Below the pieces are notes generated by a model, which did no database searches, was not told where the DNA came from, and saw nothing but the letters and a program-made list of their open reading frames with translations. The position numbers were made by a program, and so were the translations under genes. Below, piece after piece: positions 8,728 through 16,316 of a stretch of 34,177 bases of DNA. Within the stretch, counting starts at the first letter, position 1. Each line of letters opens with the position of its first letter. The DNA comes from Phycisphaerae bacterium (GTDB lineage Bacteria > Planctomycetota > Phycisphaerae > UBA1845 > PWPN01): NCBI GenBank assembly GCA_035384605.1, contig DAOOIV010000057.1, forward strand, positions 1-34,177, read 5' to 3'.

Positions 8728-9768
8728 ATGGCGACGCACGAGAGACTGCACCCCAAGGAGCCGGAACGGCTGAGCCTGGCCCGGATTCCGACGCCGGTGA
8801 CGGAACTCAAGAACACCGCGCGGCAGATCGGAATTTCGCGTTTGCTCGTCAAGCGAGACGACCAGACCGGCTTCGAGCTGAGCGGCAACAAGATCCGCAA
8901 ACTCGAATACATTCTCGCGGATGCGATTGCCTCCGGTGCAAACACCCTGGTCACGCACGGCGGTTTTCAATCCAACCATTGCCGTGCGACCGCGGCGGCC
9001 GGTGCGAGCCTGGGCCTGCGCGTTCGGCTGCTGCTGCGGTCCGCAGATCCTCACCCCGCCGACGACGGGAATCTGTTCCTTGATCGCCTGTTCGGCGCCG
9101 ACGTGAGCATTCACCATCCCGATGAGTACAATGGGCGCCGCAGCGAGATGATCGAGGCGGCCATGGAGGCCGAGCGCCGGGCCGGGCGCCGGCCGTACTT
9201 CTTTCCGGTCGGAGCGTCAATCCCGCTCGGCTGCTGGGGGTACATTCGGTGTGTTGCCGAGCTTGTCGAGCAGATCGGCCGAGATACGCCGCTGGCGATC
9301 TTCTGCGCCGTCAGCTCGGTCGGCACCTATACCGGCCTGAGCATCGGCCGTGCCCTGCTGGGTTGTCGCAACTGGCGGATCAGGGGCATACCGGTCAGCG
9401 ACAACGTCGAGATTCTCAGCGAAGACATCCGCAAGCTCGAGCGACAGACCAACGAGCGGTTCGACCTCGGGCTGCGCGAGGCCGACACACCGATCGACCT
9501 GATCGACGGCTTCATCGGCGAGGGATACGCGATCCCCTACCCCGAGGAGGTCGAAACCATCCGCTCGGTCGCTCGAAGCGAAGGAATGCTCCTCGATCCG
9601 GTGTACACCGGCAAGGCCATGACCGGCATGCTGGCCACCATCCGCAACGGCGGCCTGCGACCCGACGAAACCCCGGTCTTCATCCACACGGGCGGAGCCT
9701 TCGGACTGATGGCCAGGAGAGACCTGTTCTCTCAGCCTTCAAGGCGCGATCGCGATCCTTCGCAATAG
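8728..9768 (+). CDS. D-cysteine desulfhydrase / ACC deaminase family PLP enzyme
   Basis: A 346-residue cytoplasmic enzyme of the fold-type II PLP family that includes D-cysteine desulfhydrase (DcyD) and 1-aminocyclopropane-1-carboxylate deaminase. Visible motifs are IPTPVTELKN near the start, LLVKRDDQTGFELSGNKIRK with the PLP-binding Lys55 in SGNK, THGGFQSNHCRATAAA (81-96 region), SSVGTYTGL for phosphate binding, and IHTGGAFGL near the C-terminus. DcyD converts D-cysteine to pyruvate, ammonia and sulfide; I cannot separate this from ACC deaminase by sequence alone, and the context gives little help. The start codon immediately follows the TGA of the phosphoesterase gene, with GGAG about 9 bases upstream inside that gene, indicating translational coupling. 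The C-terminal tail after HTGG (FSQPSRRDRDPSQ) looks non-homologous and overlaps the coding-like remnant on the other strand. Confidence 0.82.
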   Translation: MATHERLHPKEPERLSLARIPTPVTELKNTARQIGISRLLVKRDDQTGFELSGNKIRKLEYILADAIASGANTLVTHGGFQSNHCRATAAAGASLGLRVRLLLRSADPHPADDGNLFLDRLFGADVSIHHPDEYNGRRSEMIEAAMEAERRAGRRPYFFPVGASIPLGCWGYIRCVAELVEQIGRDTPLAIFCAVSSVGTYTGLSIGRALLGCRNWRIRGIPVSDNVEILSEDIRKLERQTNERFDLGLREADTPIDLIDGFIGEGYAIPYPEEVETIRSVARSEGMLLDPVYTGKAMTGMLATIRNGGLRPDETPVFIHTGGAFGLMARRDLFSQPSRRDRDPSQ

Positions 9769-9985
9769 CTGACGTCCTTCTTCCCATCCGTACGGTTGGT
9801 GATCGAGCCGACCCACTCCGGGCCCGTACGGGCATGGATACTCCGGTCGCCGCTATTCCATGGTCCGTCGAACGTGCCGAGATCAGTCCAGCCTGCGATC
9901 GGATTGTCGTCGGCGCCCGCCGGCAGATCCCGACGGTCCGATATTCTTCCGCGACCCTCGGATGAAAACACCGTCCATGCAACTT
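9732..9985 (-). pseudogene. Coding-like stretch, possible gene remnant
   Basis: The minus frame ending at 9732 contains DLPAGADDNPIAGWTDLG, GPWNSGDRSIHARTG and EWVGSITNRTDGKKD with clearly G/C-rich third positions, unlike random intergenic sequence. It has no ribosome site, no good start (a GTG at 10064 at best) and overlaps the 3' end of the PLP enzyme gene. I do not recognise the family. Most likely it is the decayed end of a lost gene; a chance open frame is the alternative. The remainder of the intergenic stretch up to 10079 holds nothing else I can support apart from a TATAGT at 10042-10047 without a convincing -35. Confidence 0.25.
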
Positions 9986-10079
9986 CGATGATACTTGAAC
10001 ACGCCGGCACATTCTCGCTCGATTTACGACCCGCCCGTCGGTATAGTCGTGCCGCCAGTAGCACTTACGGAGACGTGAC

Positions 10080-12101
10080 ATGTTCACTCATCAGAGAATC
10101 ACCGTCACGACAGCTTTGCTGAGCGTCAGTCTTGCCACGGTCATGCCGAGTCTGGCGTCCCATTCCTTTTCCGGCAAGTACTTTGCCGGCAGCGGCGACG
10201 TGGAATATCTCGAAATGCTGGACGTTGCCCGGCGGATGTTTGACCCCGACCCCGAGTTCCAGAACATGGCGATGCTGTACACGCCGGCGTGGAACGGTCT
10301 GGTCGAAGGGCCGACTTGGGGAGCGTGGTGGATTCAGAACAGCTATGGCACGACGTACTGCGCTCTGCCGTTCTACATCGAGCCGATGACCACGTTCCTT
10401 CAGAACTCGCAGGACCTGTGGTTCGACCAGATGGGCGACGGCAAGACCGTCCGGCCGTTCCAGATGGGCAGCGGGCCGAAGTTCGACTGGGTTCCGCCGG
10501 ATGGCTGCCTGTGCGATGCCGCCAGCCCGGGATGGTTTGTCGCCAAGCAGGGCGACGGCCGTGTGGACATCCATGACTGGGGCATGGAATTCACCGCCGC
10601 CGGCGTGCTGATGCAGGCCGAGCTGCTGCTGATCAGCCGCGACCCGGAGGCAATCGCCAAGTATCTGCCGAAGCTGGAACGGAGTGCGAACTTCATCGAG
10701 TCGCGACGCGACCCGAAAAACAATCTGTTCCTGGCGGGCCCGGCCGGAAACCTGCTGGCACCGAGCTACGCGGGCTGGAAGAAACCCGACGGCACATACG
10801 ACAAGGCGTACCTCGCGGGTCTGTCGATCACCTATATCGCAGCCCTGGATCGCCTGATCGAACTTGAGAAACTGGCGGCGTTTTCCGACAAGGCGAAGCT
10901 GTATGCCGAGCGGCGCGAGCTGGCCCGCGAAGGCCTGCCGCGGTTGACCACCGACGAGGGATACTTCATCAAGAGCCTCGACCCCGACGGCACGCGCCAC
11001 GGCGTCTTCGGAGCGAGCAGGCACGGATACTTCGAGACCTCGCCCAACCACGACGCGATTGCGTTCCGGGTAGTGGACAAGCCGCAGGCCGAGCGGATCT
11101 ACGCGAAGATTGCCTCCATCCCCGGCCTTCGCCCGCATGCTTTTGTGATACCCAATTTCCCCTCCCTCGACGACATGTATGAGCAGCCGAAGGGGCTCTG
11201 GGAATTCGGCCGCTGGGTCAACGGCGGCCACTGGTCGACGTGCGAAGCCCGCATGATCATGGCCTACTACCGGTTGGGCCGCCACGACGACATTCTCAGG
11301 TCGATGAGGCAGCTCATGAAGTTCGCGCGGACTTTCCGAATGGATAACCCCCTGGTCGATTTCGGCGACAACGTCTACCAGCCGGGCGAGCCGATCAACA
11401 TCTGCTACGACACGTTCGGCCCGGCGGCCGCCATGGTTCGCGGGCTGTTCGAATACTTGTACACCGCGGAGGGGTTGCGGCTGGTGCCGCATATTCCCCC
11501 GGGCATTACGTTCCTGGAGCAGAAGTTCCCGATTCGCTTCGGCAAGTCGCGGCTGTTTCTTTCGATTTCGGGCAGAGGGCCGGTAACCGGCGTGCGGCTC
11601 GACGGCCGGGCCTACGACAACTTCGACGCCGAATCAGTGATGTTGCCGTACGGGGCGGTTCAGGAAACCTCGTTCATTCACATCGAGCTTGGAAACGTCA
11701 GCCGGCCGCCGGGCCCCGGCCCGGCGGAAATCGGCAGTCCCTGGCCTGCGATCTCGGTCGATGATCCTGAACTCGGCAAGCTCGCCCCGCGGCTGGCCAG
11801 GCTGCAGTCATTTCATGATCGTGTGCTGCGGGAGCAGGTGCCGGCGGATTACGAGGCGGCCCATGCCCGACTCGCCGCCGAGTGCGCGGCGGTCATCCTG
11901 GAACGACGCAAGTTGAAGGAAGCCGGCAAGCTCGCTCCCTTGCCCGACAAGTCGCAAGCGGCCGCCGAGAAATCCTACCTGGACACGGCAACGCGACTGC
12001 TGGAGGGCCTGGAAAAAACGCTGGCGTCCTACGAGAAATCGCAAGAAGCGCTCAAGCAGCGGATTGAACAAGTATGGAGGGAGACGAAGGCGGCGCCGTG
12101 A
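10080..12101 (+). CDS. Secreted six-hairpin glycosidase-like protein
   Basis: A 673-residue exported protein. The signal peptide is about residues 1-27 (ending MPSLAS). The bulk (about 30-480) is alpha-helical with paired Trp/Gly-rich loops (YTPAWNGLVEGPTWGAWW, HDWGMEFTAAG, LWEFGRWVNGGHWSTCEARM), which resembles the (alpha/alpha)6 toroid of six-hairpin glycosidases such as GH78, GH94 or GH37 relatives. A beta-sandwich-like part follows (IPPGITFLEQKFPIRFGKSR, GRGPVTGVRLDG). The last 110 residues form a charged helical, probably coiled-coil tail (ERRKLKEAGKLAPLPDKSQ through LEKTLASYEKSQEALKQRIE). Acidic catalytic residues cannot be assigned by eye. GGAG lies 8 bases before the ATG. The substrate is probably a plant or algal oligosaccharide, but this is inference from the neighbourhood. 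Confidence 0.7.
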   Translation: MFTHQRITVTTALLSVSLATVMPSLASHSFSGKYFAGSGDVEYLEMLDVARRMFDPDPEFQNMAMLYTPAWNGLVEGPTWGAWWIQNSYGTTYCALPFYIEPMTTFLQNSQDLWFDQMGDGKTVRPFQMGSGPKFDWVPPDGCLCDAASPGWFVAKQGDGRVDIHDWGMEFTAAGVLMQAELLLISRDPEAIAKYLPKLERSANFIESRRDPKNNLFLAGPAGNLLAPSYAGWKKPDGTYDKAYLAGLSITYIAALDRLIELEKLAAFSDKAKLYAERRELAREGLPRLTTDEGYFIKSLDPDGTRHGVFGASRHGYFETSPNHDAIAFRVVDKPQAERIYAKIASIPGLRPHAFVIPNFPSLDDMYEQPKGLWEFGRWVNGGHWSTCEARMIMAYYRLGRHDDILRSMRQLMKFARTFRMDNPLVDFGDNVYQPGEPINICYDTFGPAAAMVRGLFEYLYTAEGLRLVPHIPPGITFLEQKFPIRFGKSRLFLSISGRGPVTGVRLDGRAYDNFDAESVMLPYGAVQETSFIHIELGNVSRPPGPGPAEIGSPWPAISVDDPELGKLAPRLARLQSFHDRVLREQVPADYEAAHARLAAECAAVILERRKLKEAGKLAPLPDKSQAAAEKSYLDTATRLLEGLEKTLASYEKSQEALKQRIEQVWRETKAAP

Positions 12102-12151
12102 ACAAACGCATGGCCGTGGCGCGGAACCCCCAAGATTCTCGGAGGCCTCGC

Positions 12152-13240
12152 ATGGGTACATCCGGGCTGGCATACCAATCCGCAGAGGATCTTGAAAGCG
12201 GCCCGGAAAGAGGATACAAGACCTTCATGAACGAGAAACCGCGAGCACCACGAAACAGAACCCTTGTTTTGTCCGACGCCGACCGGCGGCGCTGCTCGCA
12301 GTCATTGCTTCGCCTCGACTCCCCAGCGTCGCTGCCAGACGTCTTAGACAGAACGATCTGCCAAGACGCTTTCGAAGTGCTGCCCCTTCTTCCTCGTGCT
12401 GCCTTTGATCTCATCGTGGCGGATCCCCCCTACAACCTGACGAAATCATTCAACGGTAATACCTTCAAACAGACCGATCTTGACAAATACGAGGCTTGGT
12501 TGAGTTCGTGGCTCCCGGGGCTGCGATGCCTTTTGAAACCTACTGGGTCCATCTACGTCTGCGGGGACTGGCGATCCTCCACGGCGATACATCGCGTGCT
12601 TCTTCGCCACTACAAAGTCAGAAATCGCATTTCGTGGGAGCGAGAAAAAGGGCGCGGCGCAAAGACCAACTGGAAGAACAACACGGAAGACATCTGGTTC
12701 GCCACCGTTTCCGATGACTATGTCTTCAACATCGATGACGTCAAGCTCAAGCGTCGCGTCATTGCGCCTTACACGGACGACCTAGGCAGACCAAAAGACT
12801 GGCAGCAGACCGACCAAGGCAGGTATCGAATCACTCATCCCTCGAACATCTGGACCGACCTGACAGTACCCTTCTGGTCCATGCCGGAAAACACGGATCA
12901 CCCCACACAGAAACCCGAGAAGCTCCTCGCCAGAATCATCCTTGCCAGTTCGAACGTCGGTGACGTCGTCCTCGATCCCTTTCTCGGATCTGGAACCACT
13001 TCAGTTGTGGCGAAGAAGCTACAACGCCATTTCGTAGGCATCGAAATCGACCGCGAGTTCTGCTGTCTGGCGGAAAAACGGCTGCATTTGGCGGAAGCCG
13101 ACCCCGGTATCCAAGGGTACACCGATGGCGTCTTCTGGGAGCGAAACAGCTTTTCCGACCAAAACAACGGTCGGGGCACACCGCGGACCCCAGCCGCCGG
13201 CCCGCCAAGCCTCTTCGATCCGATGCCCACCACGAAATGA
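12152..13240 (+). CDS. Type II DNA methyltransferase (DPPY, beta-type order)
   Basis: A 362-residue SAM-dependent DNA amino-methyltransferase. The catalytic motif IV DPPY (91-94) comes before the SAM-binding motif I DPFLGSGTT (275-283), the order of beta-class enzymes. HPTQKPEKLL (250-259) is the usual motif X neighbour and the variable region between is the likely target-recognition part. DPPY favours N6-adenine methylation, although N4-cytosine cannot be excluded. The start at 12152 has GGAGG exactly 6 bases upstream; an alternative ATG at 12227 (GAGGA, 12 bases) would remove 25 poorly conserved residues. The stop is 9 bases before the restriction gene, so both are co-transcribed. By eye the pair is less GC-rich than its neighbours, which suggests horizontal transfer. 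Target sequence unknown. Confidence 0.88.
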   Translation: MGTSGLAYQSAEDLESGPERGYKTFMNEKPRAPRNRTLVLSDADRRRCSQSLLRLDSPASLPDVLDRTICQDAFEVLPLLPRAAFDLIVADPPYNLTKSFNGNTFKQTDLDKYEAWLSSWLPGLRCLLKPTGSIYVCGDWRSSTAIHRVLLRHYKVRNRISWEREKGRGAKTNWKNNTEDIWFATVSDDYVFNIDDVKLKRRVIAPYTDDLGRPKDWQQTDQGRYRITHPSNIWTDLTVPFWSMPENTDHPTQKPEKLLARIILASSNVGDVVLDPFLGSGTTSVVAKKLQRHFVGIEIDREFCCLAEKRLHLAEADPGIQGYTDGVFWERNSFSDQNNGRGTPRTPAAGPPSLFDPMPTTK

Positions 13241-13249
13241 AAGGAAAAC

Positions 13250-13909
13250 ATGAACAGCCGGATTTTCTCAACAGACCGTTACCAAGGAATTGCCCGCCGA
13301 ACCAAGGAGTTCCTCAATGGACACGAGGATTTTCTTTCGCCCAGCACGGCTCGCAGCCCACGCGCGTTTGGCGATGCGCTTGAAGGCATTCTTGGGGACA
13401 ACTTTCGGGTAATCCTTGGAGAGGATTGTGCGGAGTACTCCGCCAACTTCGCGCGCCGGGCCATGGCCGACATCGCATTCAAGGACAACGATGGCTTGTA
13501 CTACGTCGTTGACGTCAAGACCCATCGGGAAGACACGAAGTTCAACATGCCGAATCTCACCTCCGTGGAGCGGCTCACGCGTTTCTACGAGGATGACAGC
13601 AACTACTTCGTGCTCTTGCTTGTCAGGTACCGTCTCGAAGGAACCCACGCGGTGATCTCCGAGGTCACCTTTGTACCCATCGAGTTTCTCGACTGGGAAT
13701 GCCTGACGATTGGGGCGCTGGGGTGGGGTCAGATACAGATCGCTAATGCGAACCACATCAGTCTCAAACCTCATTATTCGCGCAAATCCTGGATGCTGGA
13801 GCTCTGTGATATCATGCTCGATTTCTACCCGAGAGAAATCGGTAAGATCGAGACCCGGATCGAGTACTTCCAGAGAGTCAGGCAGCACTGGGAGGCCAAA
13901 ACAGAATGA
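13250..13909 (+). CDS. Predicted type II restriction endonuclease
   Basis: A 219-residue protein immediately downstream of the methyltransferase. It carries a PD-(D/E)XK-type nuclease signature: ADIAF with Asp74, followed 13 residues later by YYVVDVKTH with Asp88 and Lys90 at the end of a beta strand. An upstream acidic residue (Glu45) lies in the helix RAFGDALEGIL. The segment FNMPNLTSVERLTRFYEDD then resembles the helix-strand that follows the active site in small type II enzymes. It would cleave unmethylated copies of the sequence protected by the neighbouring methyltransferase. AGGAAA lies 5-6 bases before the ATG. I do not recognise the specificity, and there is no separate controller gene. 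Confidence 0.72.
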   Translation: MNSRIFSTDRYQGIARRTKEFLNGHEDFLSPSTARSPRAFGDALEGILGDNFRVILGEDCAEYSANFARRAMADIAFKDNDGLYYVVDVKTHREDTKFNMPNLTSVERLTRFYEDDSNYFVLLLVRYRLEGTHAVISEVTFVPIEFLDWECLTIGALGWGQIQIANANHISLKPHYSRKSWMLELCDIMLDFYPREIGKIETRIEYFQRVRQHWEAKTE

Positions 13910-14056
13910 GCAGGCCCCACCACCCCATCAGGAGCGACGAGACTCCCACACCGTCGGCTTGCCGAATACGCCCGCGTCACCTAAGCTTCTGGGAGCGTCC
14001 GGCAATCGTGAGACGCTTTGCTTGACCCGCGTGATCGCAAGAAAGGCAGGATTGGT

Positions 14057-14392
14057 ATGAAGAAGAAGTTCAAGTGCGTATGCGGATACATCCATGACGG
14101 CGACGGACCTCCGACCGTCTGTCCCAAGTGCGGTGCGCCGGCGGAGAAGTTCACCGCGCTCGACGACCACGCCGCCAACCTGGTCGAGCGTTCGCGGCGA
14201 ACCAACATGCTCCACGCCCATGTGATTGACCTGGCCCGGCAGATCGAGCGGGCATGCAAAGACGGGATTCAGGACAACCTCGATCCGGGCTGCGTGGACG
14301 TGTTCCAGAAGAGCCTTGAAGCATCCTACGTGATGATGAAGCTCTCGATGACCGAGATCCAAAGCCACATGAACAAGGGCAAGTGGGGATAA
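14057..14392 (+). CDS. Rubredoxin-like zinc/iron-ribbon protein with helical tail
   Basis: A 111-residue protein. The N-terminus KFKCVCGYIHDGDGPPTVCP with CPKCGAP forms a rubredoxin-type four-cysteine metal site (C7, C9, C22, C25), as found at the end of rubrerythrins. The first knuckle is CxC rather than the usual CxxC. The remaining 75 residues (HAANLVERSRRTNMLHAHVI onward) are helical with His/Met residues and no clear di-iron motif. Such proteins carry electrons in oxygen or peroxide defence, or bind zinc structurally. The ATG at 14057 has CAGGA about 6 bases upstream. It stands alone after the restriction-modification pair. Confidence 0.75.
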   Translation: MKKKFKCVCGYIHDGDGPPTVCPKCGAPAEKFTALDDHAANLVERSRRTNMLHAHVIDLARQIERACKDGIQDNLDPGCVDVFQKSLEASYVMMKLSMTEIQSHMNKGKWG

Positions 14393-14421
14393 TCGGCCGT
14401 TGAACAGGCCGGCCCCGGCGA

Positions 14422-14486
14422 CACAACCCTTCATTGCGGAATCAGCCCACAGTCCGCTCGCGGGCAGACCGCAAGGAAGGGTTGTG
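14422..14486. terminator. Large hairpin between convergent genes
   Basis: Arms CACAACCCTTCATTGCGG (14422-14439) and CCGCAAGGAAGGGTTGTG (14469-14486) pair at 17 of 18 positions, with a 29-base loop containing a further GCCC/GGGC. It lies between the ends of the rubredoxin-like gene (plus) and glgP (minus). No T-tract on either side, so a bidirectional transcript-end structure is likely but not classic rho-independent. Confidence 0.45.
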
Positions 14487-14531
14487 CCGTTCCTGCGGCG
14501 TGTGATCGGTGCGTGAGCGCGTCAGATTCCG

Positions 14532-16229
14532 TTAACGGAAATACGCTTTAAGCACATATTGCTGCATCATCCGTTGCGTGTTGAAGAACGAGCCGTTCAG
14601 CGCGATGGCGTGCACCATGACGTCCAGGTACCGATCACGGTCCCTGTAGAACAGGGGAGCCACCACCTGCTCGAGCTTCTCGTACAGCGACGCCGCATCG
14701 GCCTGGTTGTCGGCGGAAGTTTCGGGAGTCCGGCCGTCCCGGCCGATGGCCCAGCCGGTGGTTCCCTCGATGCAGCCCTCGATCCACCAGCCGTCCAGCA
14801 CGCTCAGCGACGGAACACCGTTGAGGGCGGCCTTCATTCCGCTGGTTCCCGAGGCCTCCATCGGGCGTTGCGGCGTGTTGAGCCATAGGTCCACTCCCGA
14901 GGTGACCAGCTTGCCGAGGGTCATGTCGTAATTGGGCAGGTAGGCGATGTGGACGGCATCCCGGAGCGACTTGCGTGCCTGGTAGATTCGTTGGATCATC
15001 TTCTTGCCTTCCTCGTCGCGGGGGTGCGATTTGCCGGCATAGACGATCTGAAACGGGCCGACATCACGAGCGATTTTGCGAAGCCGATCCGGATCTCGCA
15101 GGAGCAGGTCCGCTCGCTTGTAGGCCGCCGCGCGGCGCGCAAAACCGATCGTCAGGAAATCCACGTCCATGCCCGTGTTCGTCTCGCGATTAACGTAGTC
15201 GATCAGGTCTCGCTTTGCGGCCATGTGGGCATTCCAGACCTCCTTGTGCGGAATGCTGAGCGCATAGCGGAGACTGAAATTGTCCTCCCGCCAACCTGGT
15301 ATGTGCCTGTCGAACAACGCCTGGAAAGGCTCGGAGGCCCATGTGGCCGCGTGAACACCGTTGGTGATCGAGTCAATGACGTACGACGCGAACATGTGCC
15401 GTGAAATCTCGCCGTGCTTCTTGGCCACGCCGTTCACGTAGTGGCTGAGATTCAACGCCAGATAAGTCATGTTCAGGACGCCGTCGCAGCAGATGAGGTT
15501 CCGCATCGTCAGCGCAGGGTGATCGCCTAATACTTCTGCAACCAGGTCCACCGGAAACTTGTCGTGCCCGGCAGGAACCGGCGTATGTGTGGTGAAGATG
15601 CACATGCGGCGCACGGCCTCAACGTCTTCCTGTACAATCGCGTCACGGTTTCCGGCACGGCGCCTTTCATCCAGCAACTCAAGCGTGCACAGGCTCGCGT
15701 GGCCTTCGTTCATGTGAAAGCGATCGATCTGCCGGTACCCCAGGGACCGCAACATCCGGACCCCGCCAATGCCCAGGATGATCTCCTGGCAGAGGCGGTA
15801 GTTGTCGTCGCCGCCGTAGAGCCAATGCGTCAGCATGCGGTCCTGCTCCGCGTTTTCCGGCAGGTCGGAATCGAGGAAATAGACCGGAACAACGTAGCCG
15901 CTCACGCCGGTCACGTCCCTCCTCCAGGCGCGGAGCCGCACGGGACGGCCCCCGATGGTCACCGATGCCCGGACGTTCTCCTCGGTAACGAAGTCGTCGA
16001 CGTTCCACTCGACGGGCTCCTCGAGCTGCCATCCGCTGGCTTCGAGACGCTGATAGAAGTAGCCCTTCCGATGCAGCAGGCTTACCGCCACCATCGGCAC
16101 CTTCAGATCGGCGGCCGAGCGGATCGTATCGCCCGCAAGCACGCCCAGTCCGCCGCTATACGTCGGCATCAGAGCGTCCAAGCCGATTTCCATGGAGAAG
16201 TAGGCAATGCATCGCTCGTCGACCATCAT
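14532..16229 (-). CDS. glgP: Alpha-glucan (glycogen) phosphorylase, short form
   Basis: A 565-residue GT35 enzyme that splits alpha-1,4-glucan with phosphate to give glucose 1-phosphate. Motifs are IAYFSMEIGLDALMPTYSGG at the N-terminus, RFHMNEGHASL, TTHTPVPAGHD, ITNGVHAATW, IVYAGKSHP, and the PLP site EASGTSGMKAALNG with Lys466. The length fits the short bacterial/archaeal-type phosphorylases (about 550-600 residues) that lack the long N-terminal regulatory extension of GlgP/MalP (about 800). The ATG at 16229 is chosen because GGAG is 6 bases upstream and the family begins close to the YFSMEI motif; earlier in-frame ATG (16280) and TTG (16316) have no good site. It follows the methyltransferase gene by 87 bases on the same strand. 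Expected role: mobilising storage glycogen or maltodextrin. Confidence 0.92.
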   Translation of the reverse strand: MMVDERCIAYFSMEIGLDALMPTYSGGLGVLAGDTIRSAADLKVPMVAVSLLHRKGYFYQRLEASGWQLEEPVEWNVDDFVTEENVRASVTIGGRPVRLRAWRRDVTGVSGYVVPVYFLDSDLPENAEQDRMLTHWLYGGDDNYRLCQEIILGIGGVRMLRSLGYRQIDRFHMNEGHASLCTLELLDERRRAGNRDAIVQEDVEAVRRMCIFTTHTPVPAGHDKFPVDLVAEVLGDHPALTMRNLICCDGVLNMTYLALNLSHYVNGVAKKHGEISRHMFASYVIDSITNGVHAATWASEPFQALFDRHIPGWREDNFSLRYALSIPHKEVWNAHMAAKRDLIDYVNRETNTGMDVDFLTIGFARRAAAYKRADLLLRDPDRLRKIARDVGPFQIVYAGKSHPRDEEGKKMIQRIYQARKSLRDAVHIAYLPNYDMTLGKLVTSGVDLWLNTPQRPMEASGTSGMKAALNGVPSLSVLDGWWIEGCIEGTTGWAIGRDGRTPETSADNQADAASLYEKLEQVVAPLFYRDRDRYLDVMVHAIALNGSFFNTQRMMQQYVLKAYFR

Positions 16230-16316
16230 CGAATACTCCAAGCGCCAGGCCGGCCACCCGTCCCCAAGCCGGTAGCTCATACCACGGACCGGGCGGGCGT
16301 GCAAATACCCAAGCAA

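Noticed and set aside
10065..11492. A 475-codon minus-strand frame opposite the six-hairpin protein
   Set aside because: Antisense shadow; the plus strand has signal peptide, ribosome site and domain-like sequence.
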